DNA of 64,000 nucleotides from Cellulomonas humilata. GTDB lineage: Bacteria; Actinomycetota; Actinomycetes; Actinomycetales; Cellulomonadaceae. Below, piece after piece: positions 1-8,689 of this stretch (position 1 is its first letter; each line of letters opens with the position of its first letter). The notes beneath the pieces were generated by a model that saw nothing but the letters and a program-made list of their open reading frames with translations, was not told where the DNA came from and made no database searches. The DNA is taken from positions 124,001 to 188,000 of the forward strand of contig NZ_JAUSVB010000001.1 in NCBI RefSeq assembly GCF_030814415.1, written 5' to 3'. A program made the position numbers and the translations under genes.

Positions 1-360
1 GACGGCCAGCGGATGCGCGCCGCCCGCGTGGTGTTCGACCTGGGCATCCACCTCGGGCTCGAGGCGCCCGAGGAGTGGGGCGGCGGGACCTGGGACGCCG
101 ACAAGGGCTGGGAGTTCCTCCTGGCCAACGTGAACATGCCCGAGGCGTTCATCCGGTTCGAGTGGAACCGGTACCTGGGCTGGCCTGGCCAGGCGCCCTC
201 GTACAAGATCGGCCAGCGCCTCTGGGAGCAGACGCGTGACGCCGCGGCCGCCGAGGCGGAGGCGAAGGGCGAGGAGTTCGACCGGCGCGCCTTCCACGCC
301 CGCGCGCTGAGCATGGGCGCCCTGCCGCTGGACGTGCTGAAGACGGCGTTCGCGGGCTGA
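1..360 (+). CDS. DUF885 family protein, C-terminal part
   Basis: The reading frame is open from the left edge, so only the last 119 or so residues are present. They carry the stretch RYLGWPGQAPSYKIG followed by LWEQ, FDRRAFH and LPLDVL, which is typical of the C-terminus of DUF885 proteins. That family has a predicted metallopeptidase-like fold; the metal-binding segment expected in the middle of the protein lies outside the window and cannot be checked. The gene ends just before a strong bidirectional hairpin. No substrate can be proposed. Confidence 0.85.
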   Translation, partial: DGQRMRAARVVFDLGIHLGLEAPEEWGGGTWDADKGWEFLLANVNMPEAFIRFEWNRYLGWPGQAPSYKIGQRLWEQTRDAAAAEAEAKGEEFDRRAFHARALSMGALPLDVLKTAFAG

Positions 361-365
361 ACGAG

Positions 366-400
366 CGAAGGGCCGGTGGCAGCGCGCCACCGGCCCTTCG
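366..400. terminator. Bidirectional terminator hairpin
   Basis: Two perfectly complementary 15-base arms (366-380 and 386-400, CGAAGGGCCGGTGGC) flank a 5-base loop. The hairpin sits between the convergent ends of the DUF885 gene and the VKOR gene and can serve both strands. Confidence 0.85.
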
Positions 401-411
401 TGCGTCCGCGG

Positions 412-1107
412 TCAGGCGAGGATGATCGAGCCGTACTTCACCAGGATCGCGACCGCCAGCAGCACGATGAGCGCGATGGTGACGAACCAGTCGTTGCCGT
501 GGTCGACGAAGCGCCGGGCGGCCGGACCCCAGCGACCGGGGAACGTGATCGCGCCCTCACGGACGTTCAGCCGGGTCAGCCCGGCCCACACGAGCGTCGT
601 CGTGACGGTGATGAGCAGGCACCAGGGGCACAGTGCCCCGATGACGACGTACGCCTCGTAGAACAGCCACCAGGCGAACAGGAAGCCGAGCGTGTAGATC
701 ACCTGCGCGCCCAGCATGAACCAGCGCGGGAACACCACGCGTCCGAGGATGGCCACAGCCACCGTGATGACCACGGCCTCGGCGGCGATGCCGAGGTAGG
801 CGTTGGGGAACCCGAACAGCGACGCCTGCCAGCTCTGCGCGACGATGCTGCAGCTGATCACCGAGTTGAGGTCGCAGCCCAGCGACGCCGTCGGGTCCAG
901 CGCGAGCGTGAGGGCCTCGATCGAGAGCACGAACGACGCGAGCAGGCCGATCGCGCCGGAGACGACCATCTCGAGCGCCGTCCGCGTCCGCCACGCGTTC
1001 GACGGTGGCTCCAGCAGGTCCGGGTCGGGGTCGATCTCGTCGTACTCGTCGACGTCGTCGATGTCGTCATCCGTCGCTCGTGCCGACGACCTCGTCGCGT
1101 CACCCAC
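412..1107 (-). CDS. Vitamin K epoxide reductase (VKOR) family membrane oxidoreductase
   Basis: 231-residue integral membrane protein. VKOR homologues reoxidise periplasmic or extracytoplasmic disulfide-forming proteins and pass electrons to quinone. The redox cysteines expected for the family are visible: C78 and C86 in the first loop and the CPWC pair (C160, C163) in a later membrane segment, with about five hydrophobic segments. The N-terminal 40 residues are acidic and probably disordered and cytosolic. I chose the GTG at 1107 because GAGGAGA lies 5-7 bases upstream; an open frame continues to 1275 but lacks a comparable ribosome site. No DsbA-like partner is adjacent. Confidence 0.88.
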   Translation of the reverse strand: MGDATRSSARATDDDIDDVDEYDEIDPDPDLLEPPSNAWRTRTALEMVVSGAIGLLASFVLSIEALTLALDPTASLGCDLNSVISCSIVAQSWQASLFGFPNAYLGIAAEAVVITVAVAILGRVVFPRWFMLGAQVIYTLGFLFAWWLFYEAYVVIGALCPWCLLITVTTTLVWAGLTRLNVREGAITFPGRWGPAARRFVDHGNDWFVTIALIVLLAVAILVKYGSIILA

Positions 1108-1263
1108 GGTGTCTCCTCGCGTCCCTCGTGACCTCGGACCGGCGGTACCGCCCGCCGCACCCGACCACAGCGCGCCCATTGTGCCCTGATGCCCTGTTCG
1201 AGGTGCACGGTCGGAGGTCCCGAGATCGCAAGGTCCGGGGTCTCGTACGGCGGCCGGTCGAAC

Positions 1264-1269
1264 TAGGCT
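1264..1269 (+). promoter_or_regulatory. -10 element (TAGGCT) of maf
   Basis: TAGGCT ends 8 bases before the GTG start and no Shine-Dalgarno sequence is present, so a leaderless or near-leaderless transcript is expected. Confidence 0.5.
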
Positions 1270-1277
1270 CGCCACCC

Positions 1278-1919
1278 GTGACCCGTCTGCTGCTCGCCTC
1301 CGCCTCGCCCGCCCGCCGCGCCACCCTGCTCGCCGCCGGGATCGAGCCGCTCGTCGCCGTGTCGAGGGTCGACGAGGATGCGGTCCTCGCTGCCGCCCAC
1401 GAGCGGTTCGGTGGGCTGGACCCCGCGGACGCGGTGCTGCTGCTGGCGCAGGCGAAGGTGGAGGACGTCTCGCGGAACCTCCCCGACGAGCTCGAGGACG
1501 CGGACGACCTGCTCCTGCTGGGCTGCGACTCGATGCTGGAGCTGGACGGCGAGATCTACGGCAAGCCCGTGGACGCTGCCGAGGCGACGACCCGGTGGCG
1601 CGCGATGCGCGGACGGTCGGGCGTGCTGCACACCGGGCACTGGCTCATGGACGAGCGCAGCGTGCCGGCGATGCTCGGAGCCACGTCGTCGACGACGGTG
1701 CGGTTCGCGGACCTCTCCGACGAGGAGGTCGACGCGTACGTCGCCACGGGCGAGCCGCTCGCGGTGGCCGGCGCGTTCACGATCGACGGCCTCGGCGGCC
1801 CGTTCGTCGAGCGGATCGAGGGCGACCACCACGGGGTCGTCGGCCTGAGCCTCCCGCTGCTGCGGGAGCTCCTCGGCGAGGTGGGCGTGAGCATCCCGGA
1901 CCTGTGGCGAAAGGCGTGA
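1278..1919 (+). CDS. maf: Maf family nucleoside triphosphate pyrophosphatase
   Basis: 213 residues. Begins VTRLLLASASPARRATLL, the phosphate-binding N-terminal signature of Maf proteins, with later family blocks LGCDSMLELDGEIYGKP and GEPLAVAGAFTIDGLGG. Maf proteins hydrolyse modified or canonical nucleotides (dTTP, UTP, m7GTP type) and are linked to septum control. The frame is open upstream, but the GTG at 1278 starts exactly at the conserved N-terminus and is preceded by a -10 element. Divergent from the VKOR gene. Confidence 0.92.
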   Translation: MTRLLLASASPARRATLLAAGIEPLVAVSRVDEDAVLAAAHERFGGLDPADAVLLLAQAKVEDVSRNLPDELEDADDLLLLGCDSMLELDGEIYGKPVDAAEATTRWRAMRGRSGVLHTGHWLMDERSVPAMLGATSSTTVRFADLSDEEVDAYVATGEPLAVAGAFTIDGLGGPFVERIEGDHHGVVGLSLPLLRELLGEVGVSIPDLWRKA

Positions 1920-2034
1920 CCTAGGTCCCTAACGGGGCACGCCACCGGCACGCGACGATCGTCCCGTGGGCCAGCCCGAGAGGCCCATCGGAGCCCGGGT
2001 AGGCCGGGTCCGCGATGGGCGCCCAAGGACTCTC

Positions 2035-2514
2035 ATGTCGACCCAGCCAGTAGCACCGAGCAATCGCTTCGTCCGCATCTCCGGCCTCCTGGCGATCATC
2101 GCCGGCGCCGTGTTCATCATCGCCGGAGGCGTGACGTGGGGCGCGGTCTCGACGCACCTCGCCGCCGAGAACATCACGGTCGCCGACGACGCCGCGGCCT
2201 TCGCCGGGCAGACCGTCGACACGCCGTGGGAGGCGTACGCACAGGCGGAGATCATCAACCACCACGCCCTCGAGGCGACGGGCGGCAAGACGTACGCCGA
2301 GCTCGACAAGGAGGACCCGCTGCGCGCCGTCGCGATGAACGGCTCCTTCCTGCGGGCGTCGCTGTTCACCTCGGTGGTCGCGTTCGGCGTCGCCGCCCTG
2401 GTCGTGGGCGTCGGCGTGGTCTTCGGGATGATCGGCTTCGCCCTGCGGCGCCTCGCCCCGGCGGTCACGATCGCTCCCGCGCAGACCGACGAGAACCGTC
2501 TCGCCAGCGTCTGA
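2035..2514 (+). CDS. Small actinobacterial membrane protein (often mislabelled LigA)
   Basis: 159 residues with two hydrophobic segments, roughly residues 13-36 and 105-130, separated by a hydrophilic loop of about 65 residues predicted outside the cell (for example LAAENITVADDAAAFAGQ). Proteins of this type are widespread in actinobacteria and are frequently annotated as aromatic ring-opening dioxygenase LigA, for which I see no support: there are no metal ligands or dioxygenase motifs. The ATG at 2035 has AAGGA about 6 bases upstream. Function unknown. A strong terminator follows, so the gene is probably monocistronic. Confidence 0.75.
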   Translation: MSTQPVAPSNRFVRISGLLAIIAGAVFIIAGGVTWGAVSTHLAAENITVADDAAAFAGQTVDTPWEAYAQAEIINHHALEATGGKTYAELDKEDPLRAVAMNGSFLRASLFTSVVAFGVAALVVGVGVVFGMIGFALRRLAPAVTIAPAQTDENRLASV

Positions 2515-2524
2515 CGCACGCTCT

Positions 2525-2556
2525 GCGAGCCCGGCCCCACACGGGGCCGGGCTCGC
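2525..2556 (+). terminator. Rho-independent-type hairpin terminator
   Basis: A perfect 14-bp stem (2525-2538 with 2543-2556, GCGAGCCCGGCCCC) around a 4-base loop, followed by CTCTTCTTG. It lies 10 bases after the stop codon of the small membrane protein. Confidence 0.85.
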
Positions 2557-2712
2557 TCTTCTTGTGGTGACCTGACAACCGGCCCACCGCACAGGCGTCG
2601 TCACGAGCCCGGCGTCTGAGGATCCCTACAAGGAGCCCACGACGACCTTGGCCGGATCGACAGTCTTGCCCGGGCACGCCGCGCGCGCGTCGGTGCGGAT
2701 CGTCGAGGGCGT

Positions 2713-2718
2713 TACGGT
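2713..2718 (+). promoter_or_regulatory. -10 element (TACGGT) of accA
   Basis: TACGGT lies 5 bases before the GTG start of the carboxylase gene, with no ribosome-binding site in between, which suggests a leaderless mRNA. The remaining 2557-2712 region shows no other clear element. Confidence 0.5.
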
Positions 2719-2723
2719 GAGCC

Positions 2724-4523
<1,800 letters not shown>

Positions 4524-4530
4524 CCCGGGC

Positions 4531-5037
4531 GTGAGCGACGCGCCTCCGTTCCACCGCCAGCGCCAGCCGGGTGACGGCTGGGTCGAGTGTGCGTGCGGCC
4601 GCCGGCACTGGGGCCTGCACGGCGCCGCGGGGCTGCTGCTGGTGCGCCGCGACGCCGACGGCTCCCCGGTCGCCGTCGTGCTGCAGCACCGGGCGCTGTG
4701 GAGCGACCAGGGCGGCACGTGGGGTGTGCCGGGCGGCGCGCGGATGCCGGGTGAGTCCCCGGAGCACGCGGCGCTGCGGGAGGCCGAGGAAGAGGCCGGG
4801 ATCGACCGTGTGAGCGTCCGGCTGCGCGAGTCGCGGGTGCTGCAGCACGACGACTGGTCCTACACGACGGTGATCGCCGACGAGGTCAGCCCTGTCTCCC
4901 CCACCGTCACCGACGCCGAGAGCGTCGAGCTGCGCTGGGTGCCGGTCGGCGAGGTCGCCGACCTCCCGCTGCTCCCCGCGTTCGCCGCGGCGTGGCCGCA
5001 CCTCCTCGACCGGCTGGTGGCCCTCGGCGGCCGGTGA
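4531..5037 (+). CDS. NUDIX hydrolase
   Basis: 168 residues with a complete Nudix box, GGARMPGESPEHAALREAEEEAGI split over residues about 72-95, containing the REAEEEAGI metal-binding helix. Such enzymes hydrolyse nucleoside diphosphate derivatives. The early CACGRRHWG stretch (Cys, Cys, His) is conserved in actinobacterial relatives and looks like a small metal-binding hook, but that is inference. GTG start, 7 bases after the carboxylase stop, so probably in the same operon. The substrate cannot be predicted. Confidence 0.85.
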   Translation: MSDAPPFHRQRQPGDGWVECACGRRHWGLHGAAGLLLVRRDADGSPVAVVLQHRALWSDQGGTWGVPGGARMPGESPEHAALREAEEEAGIDRVSVRLRESRVLQHDDWSYTTVIADEVSPVSPTVTDAESVELRWVPVGEVADLPLLPAFAAAWPHLLDRLVALGGR

Positions 5038-5106
5038 CCCGCATCACAGGTCCGATCCTGGGATCGCGTCGCGCCCGACTTGTTCCGGGGAGTAGTCTCC
5101 GCCAGG

Positions 5107-5125
5107 TGAGGTAAGGCTCGCCTCA
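5107..5125 (+). promoter_or_regulatory. DtxR/IdeR-type iron box upstream of efeUOB
   Basis: TGAGGTAAGGCTCGCCTCA matches the DtxR/IdeR consensus TTAGGTTAGGCTAACCTAA at 14 of 19 positions and keeps the AGGT..GGCT core and dyad symmetry. It lies 25 bases upstream of efeU, whose operon transports iron, so repression by an iron-loaded DtxR-family protein is expected. The regulator gene is not in this window. Confidence 0.75.
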
Positions 5126-5150
5126 TCACTCCCCAGCCGAAAGCCGCTCC

Positions 5151-6032
5151 ATGCTCGCCAACTACCTGATCGGCCTGCGCGAAGGCCTCGAGGCCGCGCT
5201 GGTCGTCAGCATCCTCGTCGCCTACCTGGTCAAGACCGACCGTCGCGACCACCTGCCCGCGCTGTGGGCCGGCGTCGGCATCGCGATCGCGGTCTCGCTC
5301 GGGTTCGGCGCGCTGCTCACCTTCGGCCCCTCGGGGCTGTCGTTCGAGGCGCAGGAGGCCATCGGCGGGACGTTGTCGATCGTCGCGGTCGGCCTGGTCA
5401 CCTGGATGATCTTCTGGATGGCGCGGACGGCGCGGCACATGAAGTCCGACCTGCACCACAAGCTGGACGACGCGCTCAGCGCCGGCAAGAAGGCCGTCGT
5501 CGTCGTCGCGATGCTCGCCGTGGGGCGTGAGGGTCTGGAGACCGCGCTGTTCCTGTGGGCGAGCGCGCAGGCCACCAGCGGCACGGCCGTGAACGCGAGC
5601 CCGAACCTCGCCCCGCTGGTCGGTGCGGCCCTCGGCCTCGGCACGGCGGTGCTGTTCGGCTGGCTCATCTACCGGGGCGCGCTGCGCCTCAACATGCGCG
5701 TGTTCTTCGCCTGGACCGGCCTGTTCCTCGTGGTCATCGCCGCGGGCGTGCTCGCGTACGGGGTGCACGACCTGCAGGAGGCCGGGATCCTGCCCGGCCT
5801 GAACAACCTCGCGTTCGACGTCTCCGCGACGATCCCCCCGAGCAGCTGGTACGGCACCGTGCTCAAGGGCGTCTTCAACTTCTCGCCGGCCACGACGTGG
5901 CTCCAGCTGTTCGCCTGGACGGCCTACCTCGTGCCGACGATGTACTTCTTCATCCGCACCACGTGGGGCTCCGCGCCCGCGCGGCCGACGGCCCCCGCCG
6001 TCCAGCCTGCCGTCCGCGCCTCCGCCGCCTGA
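5151..6032 (+). CDS. efeU: EfeU / FTR1-family iron permease
   Basis: 293-residue membrane protein with about seven hydrophobic segments. It carries the two iron-binding motifs of the oxidase-dependent iron transporter family: REGLEA at about residues 10-15 and REGLET at about 126-131. It is the membrane permease of the tripartite EfeUOB system, which takes up ferrous or ferric iron. First gene of the efeUOB operon, directly behind an iron box. The C-terminus ends in an Ala/Pro-rich tail. Confidence 0.93.
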   Translation: MLANYLIGLREGLEAALVVSILVAYLVKTDRRDHLPALWAGVGIAIAVSLGFGALLTFGPSGLSFEAQEAIGGTLSIVAVGLVTWMIFWMARTARHMKSDLHHKLDDALSAGKKAVVVVAMLAVGREGLETALFLWASAQATSGTAVNASPNLAPLVGAALGLGTAVLFGWLIYRGALRLNMRVFFAWTGLFLVVIAAGVLAYGVHDLQEAGILPGLNNLAFDVSATIPPSSWYGTVLKGVFNFSPATTWLQLFAWTAYLVPTMYFFIRTTWGSAPARPTAPAVQPAVRASAA

Positions 6033-6063
6033 CCCCCGTCGCCGCTCTTCTCCGAGGAGACCC

Positions 6064-7275
6064 ATGTCCCGCCGCTCCACCGTCGTCGCCGCTGCCCTGG
6101 CCGCGCTCGTCCTGCCGCTCGCTGCGGCCTGTGTCCCCAACGCCCCCGATGACTCCTCAGGGGCCGGCGCGTCCGGCGGTGCGGGCGTGCTGACGGTGAC
6201 CTCCACGGCGGACGCGTGCGAGGTGTCCGCGGCCGAGGTCGACTCCGGCACGGTGCGGTTCGCGGTGACCAACGACGGCGACGACGTCACCGAGTTCTAC
6301 CTGCTGGGCGACGACGGTCTGCGCGTGATCTCCGAGGTCGAGAACGTCGGCCCCGGCCTCACCCGGGACCTCGTCGTCCAGGTCAAGCCCGGCACGTACT
6401 ACACGGCCTGCAAGCCCGGCATGGTCGGCGACGGCATCCGCGCGGAGTTCACCGTGAACGACAGCGGCGTCGAGGTGGGACCCAGCGGTGACACCGCGGA
6501 CCAGCTCGCGGCCGCGGAGGCGTCCTACGTCGCGTACGTGAAGGACCAGGTGGGCTCGCTCATCGCCGGCACGGAGGAGTTCGCCGCCGCGTACACCGCG
6601 CGCGACGACGAGACCGCCAAGTCCCTGTACGCCGACACGCGCGCGCACTGGGAGCGGGTCGAGCCCGTCGCGGAGTCGTTCGGTGACCTGGACCCGCTGC
6701 TCGACCTGCGCGAGGCGGACGTCGAGGAGGGCGCCACCTGGAGCGGCTGGCACCTCATCGAGAAGGACCTCTGGCAGCCGTCGCCCGAGGCCAACGGCGG
6801 AGTCGCCTACGTGCCGCTGACCCAGGAGCAGCGCGAGTCCGCCGCGGCCGACCTGGTGACGTACACCCAGCAGCTGGTCGACGAGGTCAACTCCCCCGAC
6901 TTCACGTTCGAGGCCTTCCAGATCGCCAACGGCGCCAAGGAGCTGCTCGACGAGGTCGCCACCGGCAAGGTCACCGGCGAGGAGGAGATCTGGTCGCACA
7001 CCGACCTGTGGGACTTCCAGGCGAACGTCGACGGCGCGCGCGTGGGCTACGAGGTGCTCGCCGACGTCGTCGAGGCCGAGAACCCCGAGCTCGCCGACAC
7101 GCTGGCCACCCGGTTCGAGGAGATCGACGCGCTGCTCGCCGAGCAGGGCTCGCTCGAGACCGGCTTCACCTACTACGACGAGCTGACGGAGGCGCAGGTC
7201 AAGGCCCTCGCCGCCGCGGTCGACGCCCTGTCCGAGCCGCTGTCCCAGCTCACCGCCACGGTGACCGGAGCCTGA
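6064..7275 (+). CDS. efeO: EfeO/EfeM iron-binding lipoprotein (cupredoxin + imelysin-like M75 domain)
   Basis: 403 residues. An N-terminal lipoprotein signal ends in LAAAC (C23 lipidated). Residues about 40-145 form the cupredoxin-like domain (TACKPGMVGDG). Residues about 155-400 are an M75 imelysin-like helical domain with the HxxE motif GWHLIEKD (H230). EfeO binds extracytoplasmic iron and delivers it to EfeU. GAGGAG precedes the ATG. Located 31 bases after efeU and 14 bases before efeB. Confidence 0.92.
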   Translation: MSRRSTVVAAALAALVLPLAAACVPNAPDDSSGAGASGGAGVLTVTSTADACEVSAAEVDSGTVRFAVTNDGDDVTEFYLLGDDGLRVISEVENVGPGLTRDLVVQVKPGTYYTACKPGMVGDGIRAEFTVNDSGVEVGPSGDTADQLAAAEASYVAYVKDQVGSLIAGTEEFAAAYTARDDETAKSLYADTRAHWERVEPVAESFGDLDPLLDLREADVEEGATWSGWHLIEKDLWQPSPEANGGVAYVPLTQEQRESAAADLVTYTQQLVDEVNSPDFTFEAFQIANGAKELLDEVATGKVTGEEEIWSHTDLWDFQANVDGARVGYEVLADVVEAENPELADTLATRFEEIDALLAEQGSLETGFTYYDELTEAQVKALAAAVDALSEPLSQLTATVTGA

Positions 7276-7289
7276 CCGAAGGAGTGCCT

Positions 7290-8666
7290 GTGTCCGCCCC
7301 CACGGACCCGCAGGACGAACCCACCGCGACGAGCAGCGGCATGTCCCGGCGCGCCGTGCTCGGCCTCGGCGGCGGCCTCGCCGCCGCCGGGGTCGTCGCC
7401 GGCTTCGGGCTCGGTCGCGCGACGGCGCCTGCACCGGCTGTGGCGAGCACGGCCGCCGGCACCTACCCGTTCACGGGCGCGCACCAGGCGGGCATCGTCA
7501 CGCCCGCGCAGGACCGGCTCTACCTGGCCGCGTTCGACCTCACGACGACGTCCCGCGACGAGCTGGTCGAGCTGCTCCGCCGGTGGACCACGATCGCCGC
7601 GCGGCTCACCCAGGGGCTGTCGGCCGGGCCGTTCGGGCCGGCGTCGGGACCGTACGACGCACCCCCGGACGACACCGGCGAGGCCGCGGACCTGCCGCCG
7701 GCGGGGCTGACGATCACGTTCGGCTTCGGCCGGTCGATGTTCGTCGGCACCCCCGGACCCGACGGGACCCCCGGCGAGGACCGGTTCGGCCTCGCGGACC
7801 GCCTGCCCGACGGGCTCGTCGAGCTCCCGCACTTCGCGGCCGACGACCTCGATCCCGCGCGCAGCGACGGCGACCTGGTGGTCCAGGCGTGCGCGGACGA
7901 CCCGCAGGTCGCGGTGCACGCCATCCGCAACCTGTCCCGGGCCGCCTTCGGCACCGCGACGATCCGGTGGACGCAGCTCGGGTACGGCCGCACGTCGTCC
8001 ACGAGCACCGCGCAGAAGACGCCGCGCAACCTGTTCGGGTTCAAGGACGGCACAGCGAACGTCAAGGCGGAGGAGAGCGACGCGCTCGAGGAGCACGTGT
8101 GGGTGCCCGCCACTGACACCGAGGCCTCATCGGCCTGGCTCGCCGGCGGCTCCTACCTCGTCGCCCGCCGGATCCGGATGCGCATCGAGACCTGGGACCG
8201 CACCTCGCTGCGCGAGCAGGAGAACCTCGTCGGCCGCACCAAGGGCGAGGGTGCGCCGCTGTCGGGCGGCACCGAGTTCACCGAGCCGGACTTCGCGAAG
8301 GAGGGCCGCGACGGCGCGCCGCTCATCGCGGTCGACTCGCACGTCCGCCTGGCGCACCCGTCGACCCACGACGGCGCCCGCATGCTGCGCCGCGGCTACA
8401 ACTTCACCGACGGCAACGACTCGCTCGGCCGGCTCGACGCGGGGCTGTTCTTCCTCGCGTTCGTGCGCGACCCGCGCACCCACTACATCCCCGTGCAGTC
8501 GATGCTGTCGCGCGACGACGTCCTCATGGAGTACCTCACGCACACCGGCTCCGGGCTGTTCGCGGTGCCACCGGGCGTGCCGGACGGCGCACTGGTCACG
8601 GGCGAGGACGGCACGCCGGTGACCACGGAGAAGAGCCCGTTCGTGGGGCAGCAGCTGTTCGCCTGA
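7290..8666 (+). CDS. efeB: EfeB deferrochelatase / Dyp-type haem peroxidase, Tat-exported
   Basis: 458 residues. The N-terminus has a twin-arginine signal (SRRAVLGLGGG) followed by a hydrophobic, Ala/Gly-rich segment. The mature part has the Dyp peroxidase signature GFKDGTANV (about residue 250), which holds the distal Asp, and conserved downstream blocks such as RRGYNFTDG. EfeB oxidises iron or extracts it from haem for the EfeUO pathway. I chose GTG 7290 because GAAGGAG ends 5 bases upstream; an in-frame GTG at 7284 overlaps that ribosome site. Last gene of the iron operon. Confidence 0.92.
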   Translation: MSAPTDPQDEPTATSSGMSRRAVLGLGGGLAAAGVVAGFGLGRATAPAPAVASTAAGTYPFTGAHQAGIVTPAQDRLYLAAFDLTTTSRDELVELLRRWTTIAARLTQGLSAGPFGPASGPYDAPPDDTGEAADLPPAGLTITFGFGRSMFVGTPGPDGTPGEDRFGLADRLPDGLVELPHFAADDLDPARSDGDLVVQACADDPQVAVHAIRNLSRAAFGTATIRWTQLGYGRTSSTSTAQKTPRNLFGFKDGTANVKAEESDALEEHVWVPATDTEASSAWLAGGSYLVARRIRMRIETWDRTSLREQENLVGRTKGEGAPLSGGTEFTEPDFAKEGRDGAPLIAVDSHVRLAHPSTHDGARMLRRGYNFTDGNDSLGRLDAGLFFLAFVRDPRTHYIPVQSMLSRDDVLMEYLTHTGSGLFAVPPGVPDGALVTGEDGTPVTTEKSPFVGQQLFA

Positions 8667-8676
8667 CCCCGCGGGG

Positions 8677-8682
8677 TAATCT
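8677..8682 (+). promoter_or_regulatory. -10 element (TAATCT) of the EEP membrane protein gene
   Basis: TAATCT lies 7 bases before the GTG start at 8690, with no Shine-Dalgarno sequence between them. A leaderless start independent of the efe operon is likely. Confidence 0.5.
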
Positions 8683-8689
8683 CGCGCGC

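Noticed and set aside
376-1131. 251-codon plus-strand open frame opposite the VKOR gene
   Set aside because: No domain, strongly charged low-complexity text, and it begins inside the terminator hairpin.
2035-2514. Annotation as aromatic ring-opening dioxygenase LigA
   Set aside because: No catalytic residues; it is a two-helix membrane protein, and the name is a propagated error.
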